This document shows, one piece after another, positions 8,734 to 17,160 of a stretch of 64,000 nucleotides of DNA. The DNA is taken from NCBI GenBank assembly GCA_021413845.1, contig JAIOPP010000074.1, positions 1 through 64,000 of the forward strand, in the 5' to 3' direction. The notes beneath the pieces were generated by a model. The model searched no databases, was not told the DNA's origin, and saw only the letters and a list, made by a program, of their open reading frames with translations. Source of the DNA: Planctomycetia bacterium (lineage in GTDB: Bacteria > Planctomycetota > Planctomycetia > Pirellulales > PNKZ01). The first letter of the stretch is position 1. Every line of letters begins with the position of its first letter. The position numbers and the translations under genes were made by a program.

Positions 8734-10311
8734 CTAGTGCTTGAAGTGTCGTCGGCCGGTGAAGATCATCGCCAGTCCGTGCTCGTCGCAAGCGGCGATC
8801 ACATCCGGGTCGTTGCGCGAGCCCCCCGGCTGAATCACGGCCTTCACACCGGCTTCGGCCAGCAGTTGAATCGAGTCGGGAAACGGGAAGAACGCGTCGC
8901 TCGCGATCACGGCCCCTGCGATTCGGTCACCGGCTTTTTGCAGCGCGATCTGCACGGAGTCGACCCGGCTCATCTGCCCCGCCCCGGCTCCGAGCAGCAT
9001 CATCTCCTTCGCGGCGACGATCGCGTTCGATTTCACATGCCGCACGACCGACCAACCGAACCGGAGATCGGCCAGTTGTTCCGGCGTCGGCTGAGCCTTC
9101 GTCACGATCTTCCATTCCGCTTCCGGATCCGGCAGCGAGTCGGCCGTTTGCACGAGCATGCCGCCGGCGATCCGTCGATATTCGGTCCACTCCGCGGCGG
9201 CGGCGAAAGGGCCCGTCGCTAGGAGCCGGACGTTGGCCTTCCACTTCGGCTTGGTCGTCAGTAGCTCGAACGCGCCGGGATCGAAACTCGGCGCGGCGAT
9301 CGCTTCGATGAACAGGCCCGGCTCGCAGAGGACTTCGGCCGTCGCGGCATCGACGTTGCGATTGAAGCCGATGATGCCACCGAACGCACTCTGCGGGTCG
9401 CCGGCCAGCGCCCGCTTACAAGCTTCCACCAGCGTCTCGGCCGCCGCCGCTCCACAAGGGTTGTTGTGTTTCACGACCGAAGCGGCCGGCAGCGGCAAGC
9501 CTCGTACGACGGCGAGCGCACCATCGAGATCGAGCAGATTGTTGTACGACAGTTCCTTGCCGCTCAGCTTCTTCGCATCGACGAGCGTGCCCGACGGTGG
9601 CGCCGCTTCGGCATACAGGGCCGCGGTTTGGTGCGGGTTCTCGCCGTAGCGCAGCGTCTCGACGCGGCGCAGCCCGATCGAGAGCCGGCTCGGGTACTTC
9701 TCCCCTTCCGCAGCGCCGGCCGTTTCGCGCGCGAAGTAGGCGGCGATCGCCGTGTCGTAGGCTCCGGTTTGCGCATAGGCTCGGCCGGCGCATTTGCGAC
9801 GCGTGGCGAAGCTCGTGCAGCCGTCGGCCAGAAACTCGGCGAGGACTTCCGCGTATTGGTCGGGCGCGGTCACGATCGTCGTGAAGGCGTGGTTCTTCGC
9901 GGCGCCGCGCACCAGCGACGGCCCGCCGATATCGATGTTCTCGATCGCTTCTTCGTCCGTCACACCGGCTCGCGCAATCGTCGCCTCGAACGGATACAGA
10001 TTCACGACAACCAGCTCGAACGTGAGGATGCCGTTTTCCTTGAGCAGCCGCATGTCTTCCGGATGGTCGTGGCGGCAAAGAATGCCGCCGTGAATCTTCG
10101 GGTGCAGCGTCTTCACGCGGCCGTCCATCATTTCCGGAAAGCCGGTGTATTCGGCGACGTCGCGCACGGCGAGCCCGAGCCCTTCGAGATACTTGCGCGT
10201 GCCGCCGGTGCTGAAGAGCTCGACCCCCTTGGAGACGAGCCCGCGGGCGAACGTATCGAGGCCCGACTTATCGCTGACGCTGAGGAGTGCCCGACGAATG
10301 GGAGGATTCAT
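8734..10311 (-). CDS. purH: Bifunctional AICAR transformylase / IMP cyclohydrolase PurH
   Basis: 525 residues, full length. It performs the last two steps of de novo purine synthesis: formylation of AICAR with 10-formyl-THF and ring closure to IMP. The N-terminal IMP cyclohydrolase domain starts RRALLSVSDKSGL with LFSTGGTRKYLEGLG and TLHPKIHGGIL; the transformylase domain has the catalytic KHNNPCGAA and SAFGGIIGFN; the C-terminus carries the family ending DAFFPFPDSI ... IFTGRRHFKH. Upstream lies the PQQ-like gene on the same strand; trpC follows closely. The start MNPPIRRALLS fits the family. Confidence 0.97.
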   Translation of the reverse strand: MNPPIRRALLSVSDKSGLDTFARGLVSKGVELFSTGGTRKYLEGLGLAVRDVAEYTGFPEMMDGRVKTLHPKIHGGILCRHDHPEDMRLLKENGILTFELVVVNLYPFEATIARAGVTDEEAIENIDIGGPSLVRGAAKNHAFTTIVTAPDQYAEVLAEFLADGCTSFATRRKCAGRAYAQTGAYDTAIAAYFARETAGAAEGEKYPSRLSIGLRRVETLRYGENPHQTAALYAEAAPPSGTLVDAKKLSGKELSYNNLLDLDGALAVVRGLPLPAASVVKHNNPCGAAAAETLVEACKRALAGDPQSAFGGIIGFNRNVDAATAEVLCEPGLFIEAIAAPSFDPGAFELLTTKPKWKANVRLLATGPFAAAAEWTEYRRIAGGMLVQTADSLPDPEAEWKIVTKAQPTPEQLADLRFGWSVVRHVKSNAIVAAKEMMLLGAGAGQMSRVDSVQIALQKAGDRIAGAVIASDAFFPFPDSIQLLAEAGVKAVIQPGGSRNDPDVIAACDEHGLAMIFTGRRHFKH

Positions 10312-10475
10312 TGCCGTATCCGAATGCCTGACGGATGCCTTACCGAAATCGGCCTCGGCTGATCAGGGCCGAGGCAAACCCCTGGTTTATAACAAACCCG
10401 GCAGACGTGGAAGGGGCGACGAGGCCGGCAAGCGGCGATTGTGCGATCGCAGGCCGAACGGCGTTGCTGCCGCCG

Positions 10476-11738
10476 TTACGACCCGAACGGATTCGCCGCA
10501 GCGCCCGGCGCGGCAGGCGCGGCGGGTGCGGCACCCTCGGCCGGCGCAGCCCCTTCGGCGGCCGGGGCTTCCCCCGGCTTTTTCACCGGCGGAATCGCAT
10601 AGCCCCGCACGTGCCGGAGCGGCTGCACTTGTTGCAACTCGCGCAGGCACTGAATCAAGCCGGTCGAGTCGCACAGATAGATGCGGTCGGTCTCCATGTT
10701 CACGGTCGGCACGTCGAACGTGCCGCGACTGCTGAGCACGGCCAAGCGCGAACCGGAAGCGGCGTCGAGCACGTTCACGCGCCCTTGCGGATCGAGCACA
10801 TAGAGCCGGCCGGCACTGGCAGATAGAAACTTCGACACGTTCGGGGCAAACCAGATTTGCGTTCCGACGCGCGGATCGAGCCGGAACATCTGCGCCGCCT
10901 CGGTGATGACGAGCAATTTGCCGTCGATCGTGATGATCGGCTCCGAGATCGAATTCTCGGTGGGGAACTGCCACACTTCGACTCCGCGGGCATCGTCGAC
11001 GGCGTAGACCCGACCGCCGCGCGAAGCCCCGTAGACGAACGGCGAAAGAAAGGCCGGCGCCGCGTCGACCTTATCGTCGAGGCTAAAGCGGAATTGCAGA
11101 ATCGTTTTCGCGATCTCGCGCGAGTAGATGTAACCTTGGTGCGACGACCACAAGGCGCGGTTGCCGACGATGATCGGCGCCGTGGTGGCAGCCCCGGTGC
11201 CGCTATAGCGCTGCGGAATCTGATCGACGGGCCGGGTGCGGTCGAGCTTGTAAGCCTCGAGGATGCCGTTGCTTAGCGGCACGAGGGCGTCGTGATCGCT
11301 GGTAGCCGAGCCCGCGCTGGGAGCTCCGCCGAGCCGCTGTTGAAAAAGAATGGCTCCGGTCGGGCGGGCCAAGACGTACAACGTCGAGCCGTTCGTGACG
11401 GACACATACTTATCGTTGATGCCCGGCGGGGTCGTCTCGAGGTTCGCGCTGCCGACTTCCGTCGACCAATAGGTGCGCCCGGTTTCGGCATCGATCGCCT
11501 GCACGATGCCGAGGCTCGTTTGCGCTAAGACCAAGTTCGCGTGAAAGCGAATGCTCTGCACTCGGCCGCGAGCCGGATCGACGCGCAAGGCCGTCGACCA
11601 CATGCGCTCCAAGCCGACTTGATGGGCCGCCGTGCTCGAAATCAGCTCGCCCGCGTTTTGGGCTCGGCCGACTTGTGCGGCAAACAACATCGCCATAGCG
11701 GCGCAGAAACCTGGAATCAAGCGATTCGAAATCGGCAT
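10476..11738 (-). CDS. Exported PQQ-like beta-propeller protein
   Basis: 420 residues from the ATG at 11738; the longer frame upstream adds a basic, non-coding-looking stretch, whereas this start gives a good signal peptide (FCAAMAMLFAAQVGRAQ). The body consists of repeats of PQQ/pyrrolo-quinoline type blades (for example AIDAETGRTYWSTEVG, AVDDARGVEVWQFPTE, FRLDPRVGTQIWFAP, VLDAASGSRLAV), the pattern of BamB and related propellers. The C-terminus is an Ala/Pro/Glu low-complexity tail (~390-420). No catalytic residues of quinoprotein dehydrogenases are evident, so a periplasmic scaffold or binding role is more likely. Function in planctomycetes unknown. Confidence 0.8.
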   Translation of the reverse strand: MPISNRLIPGFCAAMAMLFAAQVGRAQNAGELISSTAAHQVGLERMWSTALRVDPARGRVQSIRFHANLVLAQTSLGIVQAIDAETGRTYWSTEVGSANLETTPPGINDKYVSVTNGSTLYVLARPTGAILFQQRLGGAPSAGSATSDHDALVPLSNGILEAYKLDRTRPVDQIPQRYSGTGAATTAPIIVGNRALWSSHQGYIYSREIAKTILQFRFSLDDKVDAAPAFLSPFVYGASRGGRVYAVDDARGVEVWQFPTENSISEPIITIDGKLLVITEAAQMFRLDPRVGTQIWFAPNVSKFLSASAGRLYVLDPQGRVNVLDAASGSRLAVLSSRGTFDVPTVNMETDRIYLCDSTGLIQCLRELQQVQPLRHVRGYAIPPVKKPGEAPAAEGAAPAEGAAPAAPAAPGAAANPFGS

Positions 11739-11968
11739 CGAGCTCACTCGTCGGCAAAGGCGTAGGGACAAAGGCGTAAAAAAACCGGCGCAACGAATAT
11801 CGGCAAGCGACTTGGGAATCATGAAATCCGGAACCGAGGCCGCCCCGTAATGACGGGGGGCCGTAGCGTATCCGGGTCGCCCCCTTTATGATAATCCCCG
11901 CGATGGCGATGGTAACGTAATTTGGTCCGGTTCCGGCGAATTCCGCGCGCTCAGACGACGGCAAGATC

Positions 11969-14900
11969 ATGGATGTAGCGAATGTAACGCCGCCCGAGCG
12001 TTCGCCGAGTCATGAGATCGTCGGCTATCTCAACTTTTCGGAGGGGCCGGAAGATCCGCGATTCTACCGCGCGGTGAACGAGGCCTACCGTCGTTTCGAG
12101 GAGTCGGAAGACGGCCGTAAGCTGCGCCCAAGCGACCCGGCAGCCTCCTCGCAACTTCCGACATGGAAGCGATTTGCGGCTTGGCTCGAAAGCGAAATGC
12201 AGCGCCTCCAGCGCGACGAAGCGGCGTTTAAGACCCTCGATCAGGCGCAGGCTGTGTTCGTCGGCACATTCCAGGCGGTGCTGCCGGCGTATCTCGAGTT
12301 CCATCGAGATCTGCTGTTTCATCACAACGACGACGAACTGTTTCGCCCTTTTTTTCTCGCGCGCGTCCTGCAATCCGTGCTTCGCTTGCGAATCGCCGGG
12401 GTCGAAGATGCGGAACTGGTCCCGCACGCGCTGGAAAAGCTGAACGACTTCATCGGCCATCGCCCGACCGCGGTCTTGCAAAACGATCGGAAGCACGAGC
12501 CCTACGAGCATGAGTGGGTCGCGCCGATTCCGGTGTATCTCGCCGGAGCGGGCTTCGCCGAAGATCGCTACCGACCGTTGTTGGAACAAGCCCTGGCGAT
12601 CCTGCGCGACGTCGAGCCCGACGTGCAAACGCTTGCCTACTTCGATCCCGCGCTGCTGCAAGAACTAGCCGTCGACCCGCGCGCCTACGACTTCGATCAT
12701 CCCGTGAACAAGCGCCCCAACTACCACTTCGGGCAATGGGATCCGCAGCACATCGACCAGCGCGGCCGCTACCGCAGGTTCGTGCTGCAAGAAGTGACGC
12801 TGCATGCCATCTGGCAGCGCACGAAAGAGCAACAGGAAGTCCCCCGCGCCGAACTCTTGTTCGAGGCCGGCGCCGTGCTCGCCGGCACGATGCTGATGGC
12901 CTCGACGATCAGCGGAAACGGGCCCGACGCGCATGATTCGAGCGTCACTCTTTCCACATTGCTGCCGCGCATCGTCCGCTGCCGCGAAGAGTTCTACTCG
13001 CGTTTGCTGAAGCGCGTGCCGGGCGAGCAGGGAGACCGCTTGCGGGCCGAAGCGGAGACGCTGCGTCAGCCGTTCGGGGGCGCGCGGCAGCATCTCAACC
13101 AACGCTTGGCCCGGCTGCGCGCCGTGCAGTTGCAACATGTCCACCTCGCACAACTCTTCGCCAAGATGGGCTACGCCGACGCGGCCCGTCGCCAGGCGCA
13201 GATCGTACCGGTCGCTTCGGCGCGGATGCTCTGCGAGATCAACGGCCTGATTACGACGATCCATCAACTCGTCGATCGAGGACTGTTGCCGCAAGCCTCG
13301 GCCGAGGTGCCCGAGGCGGTGGCGCTATTGCATCGCGCGATCGAATGCGGCGCGCTCGTCGATCCTTGGAACATCCTCGGCTTTCAGGGCCAATTCAGCT
13401 TGTTCCCGGCGCTCGAGAATACGGTGCGCGATCATCGGGTCGACGTGCTCGTGCATCTCGTCAAACGGATTTTGTCGCTCTTAGTTCGGCTCGTCGGCGA
13501 AGCCGCGGCCTCGGGCGAGCGCGATCTGCAACTACGCCTGCAAAGTCTGCTCGACGTCATGGCCGAATGGTGGGACCAGTTCGCCGCGGTCGAAGTGTCG
13601 GGCATCGATCCGGTAAGCGGTCGCGATGCCGTGCAATCAGCCGAGCAAATCTCGGAAGCGCTCGGCGCATGGCACGCCGGAGGTGCGGAAGCCGGCGACA
13701 TTCAGTTCTGGCGCAAGCATGTCGCGCCGTTTACGAGCCCTAAGGCGTATGCGTTGGTCGTCGAGACGCTGCTCGACAAGCGCGACTACGTGGCGGCGAT
13801 GGGCTTGCTGATGCAGTGGCTCGGGCGGTTCGGCGAGATCGCGCTGGTCGAAGGAGATTTCTCGTTCCACGCGCTCGCTTCCCGCTGGTTGAACGAAGTG
13901 CAGGACGGGGCCGTGATTTCCGGAGCCGCATCCGGCGCGGCTCCGATTCCTCGGCGCGATCTGATCGCGAAGTTCTTCGACTATCTCGAAGCCAATGCCG
14001 ACGACTATTGGAACGTGCCGCGCTTCGAGTTCGCCTCCGGCAAGAAACCTCGCAAACCGCCGAAAACGCTCGGCGATGAGCTCGAAGCGGTCGACGACTC
14101 CGACGCCGATGCGAACGACGGGGACGAAGACAAAGCGCTCTTCGGCGCGGCTTACGAAGACGTCGTCTATCGCGACAGCACGCGCGACGGCAACGAAGGG
14201 AACACCGTTTCCGGCGACGACGACCACACCACGGAATACGAACTCGAAGCCGAAGCCCAGCGTCTCATCACGCGCCTCGCGTTGACGGAAACCGCCGCTC
14301 GGCTCTGGAAAACGGCCGTCGTCGGCGCGGGAGAGTCGGCCGCGCCCGATCGCGATCGCTTGGAGCAGTGGTATCATCAGGCCGAAGAAAATCGGCGTGG
14401 GCTATTGCAACTGCTCGACGACCTGCACGCTCACGACTTGCCTGCCCCGCGCGGCACGCACGCATCGCTCGTCGAGTACGATCGACGTCGCCAAGTGAAG
14501 GAAGATCTCGAAGCCCGGGTGATCATCGCGGCGGTCGAAACGATCGAAGCCGGCCGGATGCTCTTGGCAGCGATGACGCATCCCCCGGCCGGCGAAACGC
14601 TCGCCGAGTGGTCGGCGAGGTTCGTCGAAGTCGTGCGTGGCTTGCAGCGCGGCGATCGCACAGCCTTGGCGGAAACGATGCCCCGCTTGCGCACGGCGCT
14701 CTTGGAATTGCCGATCCTGTACGTTCCCTTAGCCAAGGGAGGAAAGCCCCGCGAGATCGTCGAAGCGCAGAGCGTGCAGGCCGCGGCCGTGTTGCTGTTG
14801 CAGGCGCTGCCGCGCGCCGGCCTCTTAGCCGAGGCCTATCGCGTGATCTCGGTCGTGCAGTTGATGGAACGACATCGCCCGACCGGCGACGGTGCGGTCA

Positions 14901-15988
14901 CGGAGTTCGACCGGTTGTTTCAAGTCGGCTTCGAGGCTTCCGTGCAAGCGCTGATCGACGCGGTCGAAGTCGACTCGCCGAGCCTGAGCTACGGGGAAGA
15001 CGTCGAGCATTCGGCCGAGTTGTACGAAGGGTTGCAATCGCTCACCGAAGGCTGGCTCAAGCGCTGGAACACCCATTCGCGCAGCCTGCGGTTGTCGTCG
15101 TTGGAAAAGGCGGCCGATAAGAAACGCTGGGAAGCGCTCGTCGAGTTCATCAAGCGCTTCGGACGCGATCTCTTCACGCCGAAGTTTTTGAACCTCGGCA
15201 ATCTGCGGGCCGTCTTGCATCAGAAGGTCGACGTCTATCTGCGCCGGCTCGAAGAAGACGACGATGCCGAAACACGCCCGGCGCTGCTCGACGAGCTCGA
15301 CAAGAGCATCCCGCGGGCCGAAGCTTGCGAACTGCTGACGATCACGATCGAAACTCTGATCGAAAGCTACGGCGAGTTCAAAGACTACAACAGCACGACG
15401 ACGCAATCGGATCAAGGAGACATGCTCTACGTGCTCCTCGATTTTCTGCGCCTCCGCCTCGGCTACGAACGCTTCGCTTGGAATTTGCGGCCCGTGATGA
15501 TGGTGCATGAGGTTCTCGTACGCCGGCAGAAAACGGCGACCGCCGAGCTCTGGCGCCGCGCCGTTACCGATCGGACCTGCGAAGCGGCCGACTGGCACCT
15601 CACGCAACTCCGCGAGCTGAATCGGAAATACGGCGTGCGCCTGCCGACAATCGCCGATCGGCTCGGCGAGCGATTCGTCCGGCTGTTGGCCGTCGATCGG
15701 TTGCGCGCGCTGATCCGGCCCGCGATCGTCGAACTGCGCACCGACGAGCAACACACCGCGTTCTCGCTGCTCGAACAAGAGCTGCACGAGTTCACCGACA
15801 ACCCGAGCGGCTCGGGCCTCGACGTGCCGGCGTGGCTCTTAGCGCTCGAAGACGAAGCGCGCCGCGTGCAGGCCCAGGTCGATCGCCACTCGGCAATTCC
15901 ACCGAGCCTGCCCGAACGGATTCCCCGCGTGCCGCTGTCGTGGGAAGAAGCGCTGGCGCAAGTGAAGTTGTGGGAGACGGCGGGGTAG
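11969..15988 (+). CDS. Very large orphan protein, 1339 residues, predicted mostly helical
   Basis: I recognise no family. The protein starts MDVANVTPPERSPSHE, has no signal peptide or membrane segment, and is rich in Leu, Ala, Arg and Glu with heptad-like stretches, so it is probably a soluble, largely alpha-helical cytoplasmic protein. Residues ~690-720 form a strongly acidic linker (many D/E) that splits it into two halves. Both halves carry long helices of the kind seen in scaffold or solenoid proteins, but I see no clean repeat period. It stands alone between the divergent PQQ gene and a repeat-rich island; its stop codon is two bases before the left G-rich repeat arm. Codon use is like the neighbours, so it is probably a native planctomycete gene. 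Confidence 0.75.
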   Translation: MDVANVTPPERSPSHEIVGYLNFSEGPEDPRFYRAVNEAYRRFEESEDGRKLRPSDPAASSQLPTWKRFAAWLESEMQRLQRDEAAFKTLDQAQAVFVGTFQAVLPAYLEFHRDLLFHHNDDELFRPFFLARVLQSVLRLRIAGVEDAELVPHALEKLNDFIGHRPTAVLQNDRKHEPYEHEWVAPIPVYLAGAGFAEDRYRPLLEQALAILRDVEPDVQTLAYFDPALLQELAVDPRAYDFDHPVNKRPNYHFGQWDPQHIDQRGRYRRFVLQEVTLHAIWQRTKEQQEVPRAELLFEAGAVLAGTMLMASTISGNGPDAHDSSVTLSTLLPRIVRCREEFYSRLLKRVPGEQGDRLRAEAETLRQPFGGARQHLNQRLARLRAVQLQHVHLAQLFAKMGYADAARRQAQIVPVASARMLCEINGLITTIHQLVDRGLLPQASAEVPEAVALLHRAIECGALVDPWNILGFQGQFSLFPALENTVRDHRVDVLVHLVKRILSLLVRLVGEAAASGERDLQLRLQSLLDVMAEWWDQFAAVEVSGIDPVSGRDAVQSAEQISEALGAWHAGGAEAGDIQFWRKHVAPFTSPKAYALVVETLLDKRDYVAAMGLLMQWLGRFGEIALVEGDFSFHALASRWLNEVQDGAVISGAASGAAPIPRRDLIAKFFDYLEANADDYWNVPRFEFASGKKPRKPPKTLGDELEAVDDSDADANDGDEDKALFGAAYEDVVYRDSTRDGNEGNTVSGDDDHTTEYELEAEAQRLITRLALTETAARLWKTAVVGAGESAAPDRDRLEQWYHQAEENRRGLLQLLDDLHAHDLPAPRGTHASLVEYDRRRQVKEDLEARVIIAAVETIEAGRMLLAAMTHPPAGETLAEWSARFVEVVRGLQRGDRTALAETMPRLRTALLELPILYVPLAKGGKPREIVEAQSVQAAAVLLLQALPRAGLLAEAYRVISVVQLMERHRPTGDGAVTEFDRLFQVGFEASVQALIDAVEVDSPSLSYGEDVEHSAELYEGLQSLTEGWLKRWNTHSRSLRLSSLEKAADKKRWEALVEFIKRFGRDLFTPKFLNLGNLRAVLHQKVDVYLRRLEEDDDAETRPALLDELDKSIPRAEACELLTITIETLIESYGEFKDYNSTTTQSDQGDMLYVLLDFLRLRLGYERFAWNLRPVMMVHEVLVRRQKTATAELWRRAVTDRTCEAADWHLTQLRELNRKYGVRLPTIADRLGERFVRLLAVDRLRALIRPAIVELRTDEQHTAFSLLEQELHEFTDNPSGSGLDVPAWLLALEDEARRVQAQVDRHSAIPPSLPERIPRVPLSWEEALAQVKLWETAG

Positions 15989-15990
15989 GA

Positions 15991-16024
15991 GAAGGGGTCG
16001 GGGGTCAGAGGTCGGGGGTCAGTT
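15991..16024 (+). repeat. Left arm of a 34-base G-rich inverted repeat
   Basis: Two tandem copies of a ~15-base G-rich unit (GGGGTCGGGGGTCAG type). The reverse complement recurs at 17124-17157 with one mismatch in 34, about 1.1 kb away. It begins two bases after the stop of the 1339-residue orphan and abuts the 132-bp inverted-repeat element at 16025. Confidence 0.85.
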
Positions 16025-16156
16025 AGCCGGAACGCGTTAGCGTCCGGTCCTACGCACTAATCAGCGATCGGGTCGTCGTCGCTGCAAACACTTGTTCTCT
16101 CCGCAACTCGTCACTGCGCCGTGTCGCGATGGACCGGACGCTAACGTGTTCCGGCT
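16025..16156. repeat. 132-bp element with 26-base terminal inverted repeats
   Basis: The left arm (16025-16050, starting AGCCGGAACGCG) and right arm (16131-16156, ending GTGTTCCGGCT) are reverse complements over 26 bases with one mismatch. The 80-base centre has no ORF. Size and form suggest a MITE- or REP-like palindromic element, but no transposase or target duplication is visible. Confidence 0.8.
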
Positions 16157-16187
16157 GATAAAGACATCCGCTACGCAGTGACGATCG

Positions 16188-16832
16188 CTACGCTGTGAGG
16201 TCGATCGAACCGGATGTCGCGATGCTGCTCGCCCCGCTGCTCTCGGCTGTGTAGCCGGATGCAGCGTAGCCCGACGTCGGTGTTGCTGTGGCCGCGCCGC
16301 TCGCGGCGGCGGCGTTCGCCCTTTTCTTCGCGGCTTCGGCCTTCTCCGCTTCGGCTTTCGCTTTCAGTTTTTGTTCGTAGGCGATTTGCTCTTGGAGCGA
16401 GACCTTGCCGTCTTTGTTCGTGTCGGCGTCGTCGTAGTCTTCCTTCTGCTCCGACGCCTCTTTCGATTTGCCGCCCCCTTGAGCGCCGCGCGGTCCACCT
16501 CCAGGCGGAGGCCCACCTGCCGGCCGGCCGCTCCCCGGGCCGGGCCGTGGCGGCGCGGCTTGCTTCAGATCCGAGGCTGCCGAGCGTGCGGCGCCGAGAT
16601 CACCGGAGTCTAAGGCCTTGCCGAGAGCTTCGACCTTTTCCGTCACGGGTCCGTTGGCGGCAGCCTTCGCCGGACCGTTCGACTTCACTTGCGCAAACGC
16701 GAGCTTCGCGGCGGCGAGATCGCCCGACTTCAGCGCCGTCTCGAGGTCGTCGAGCGCTTGCTTCGTTTTGACGAAGCGTCCGCCGCCGGCTACGGCTTGC
16801 GAGGAACTACCGGTGATGGCGCCGATCGTCAT
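16188..16832 (-). CDS. EF-hand protein with two helical repeats
   Basis: 214 residues from the ATG at 16832 (a GTG start at 16901 would add 23 basic residues). Two similar helical segments come first: LDDLETALKSGDLAAAKLAF and VEALGKALDSGDLGAARSA, each followed by a Lys/Ala/Pro turn. A Gly/Pro-rich linker follows, then one EF-hand-like Ca-binding loop DADTNKDGKVSLQE (D-x-D-x-N-x-D pattern intact), a Lys/Glu/Ala helix and a Ser/Ala/Thr-rich tail. There is no signal peptide from this start. Proteins of this build occur in planctomycetes without a known role. It is the only gene enclosed by the 34-base inverted repeats. Confidence 0.7.
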   Translation of the reverse strand: MTIGAITGSSSQAVAGGGRFVKTKQALDDLETALKSGDLAAAKLAFAQVKSNGPAKAAANGPVTEKVEALGKALDSGDLGAARSAASDLKQAAPPRPGPGSGRPAGGPPPGGGPRGAQGGGKSKEASEQKEDYDDADTNKDGKVSLQEQIAYEQKLKAKAEAEKAEAAKKRANAAAASGAATATPTSGYAASGYTAESSGASSIATSGSIDLTA

Positions 16833-17160
16833 ACGGGTCGCTGAAACAAGTCGCTCGGATATTATTGCGCGCAGGAACGCGGCTCGCAAAATGCCGCGCA
16901 CTTTATAGGTGTTATCGAACGTAGTTCGCGTTTCTTCTCGACGAAGGTTGCAAAATGCGGGCTATGCGGATCGCGCCGACTAGGCAACTTACGTCGCGCC
17001 GGCAGCAGCATTAGGCAACATCTCTCGGCAGCGATCCCACGGCCGCTCTGCCTTCGGGTTGAAGCTTCGACCGCAACTTGGCATATTGAACAAGCGTTCA
17101 CGACGGTCAGTCGGCCCCTCCCCAACTGACCCCCGACCCCTGACCCCCGACCCCTTCCCC
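16833..17160. other. Divergent intergenic region with the right repeat arm
   Basis: 328 bases between divergent genes. It holds the right G-rich repeat arm (17124-17157) and the motif TAGGCAAC twice about 35 bases apart (near 16982 and 17010). No ORF with coding character and no convincing promoter was found. Confidence 0.5.
17124..17157 (-). repeat. Right arm of the G-rich inverted repeat, G-quadruplex motif
   Basis: Read on the minus strand this arm has four G-runs (4, 5, 4 and 5 G) separated by 2-3-base loops, a textbook G-quadruplex pattern. It lies three bases before the ATG at 17161, exactly where a Shine-Dalgarno should be; on the mRNA strand it is C-rich, so that gene has no visible ribosome-binding site. 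Confidence 0.85.
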
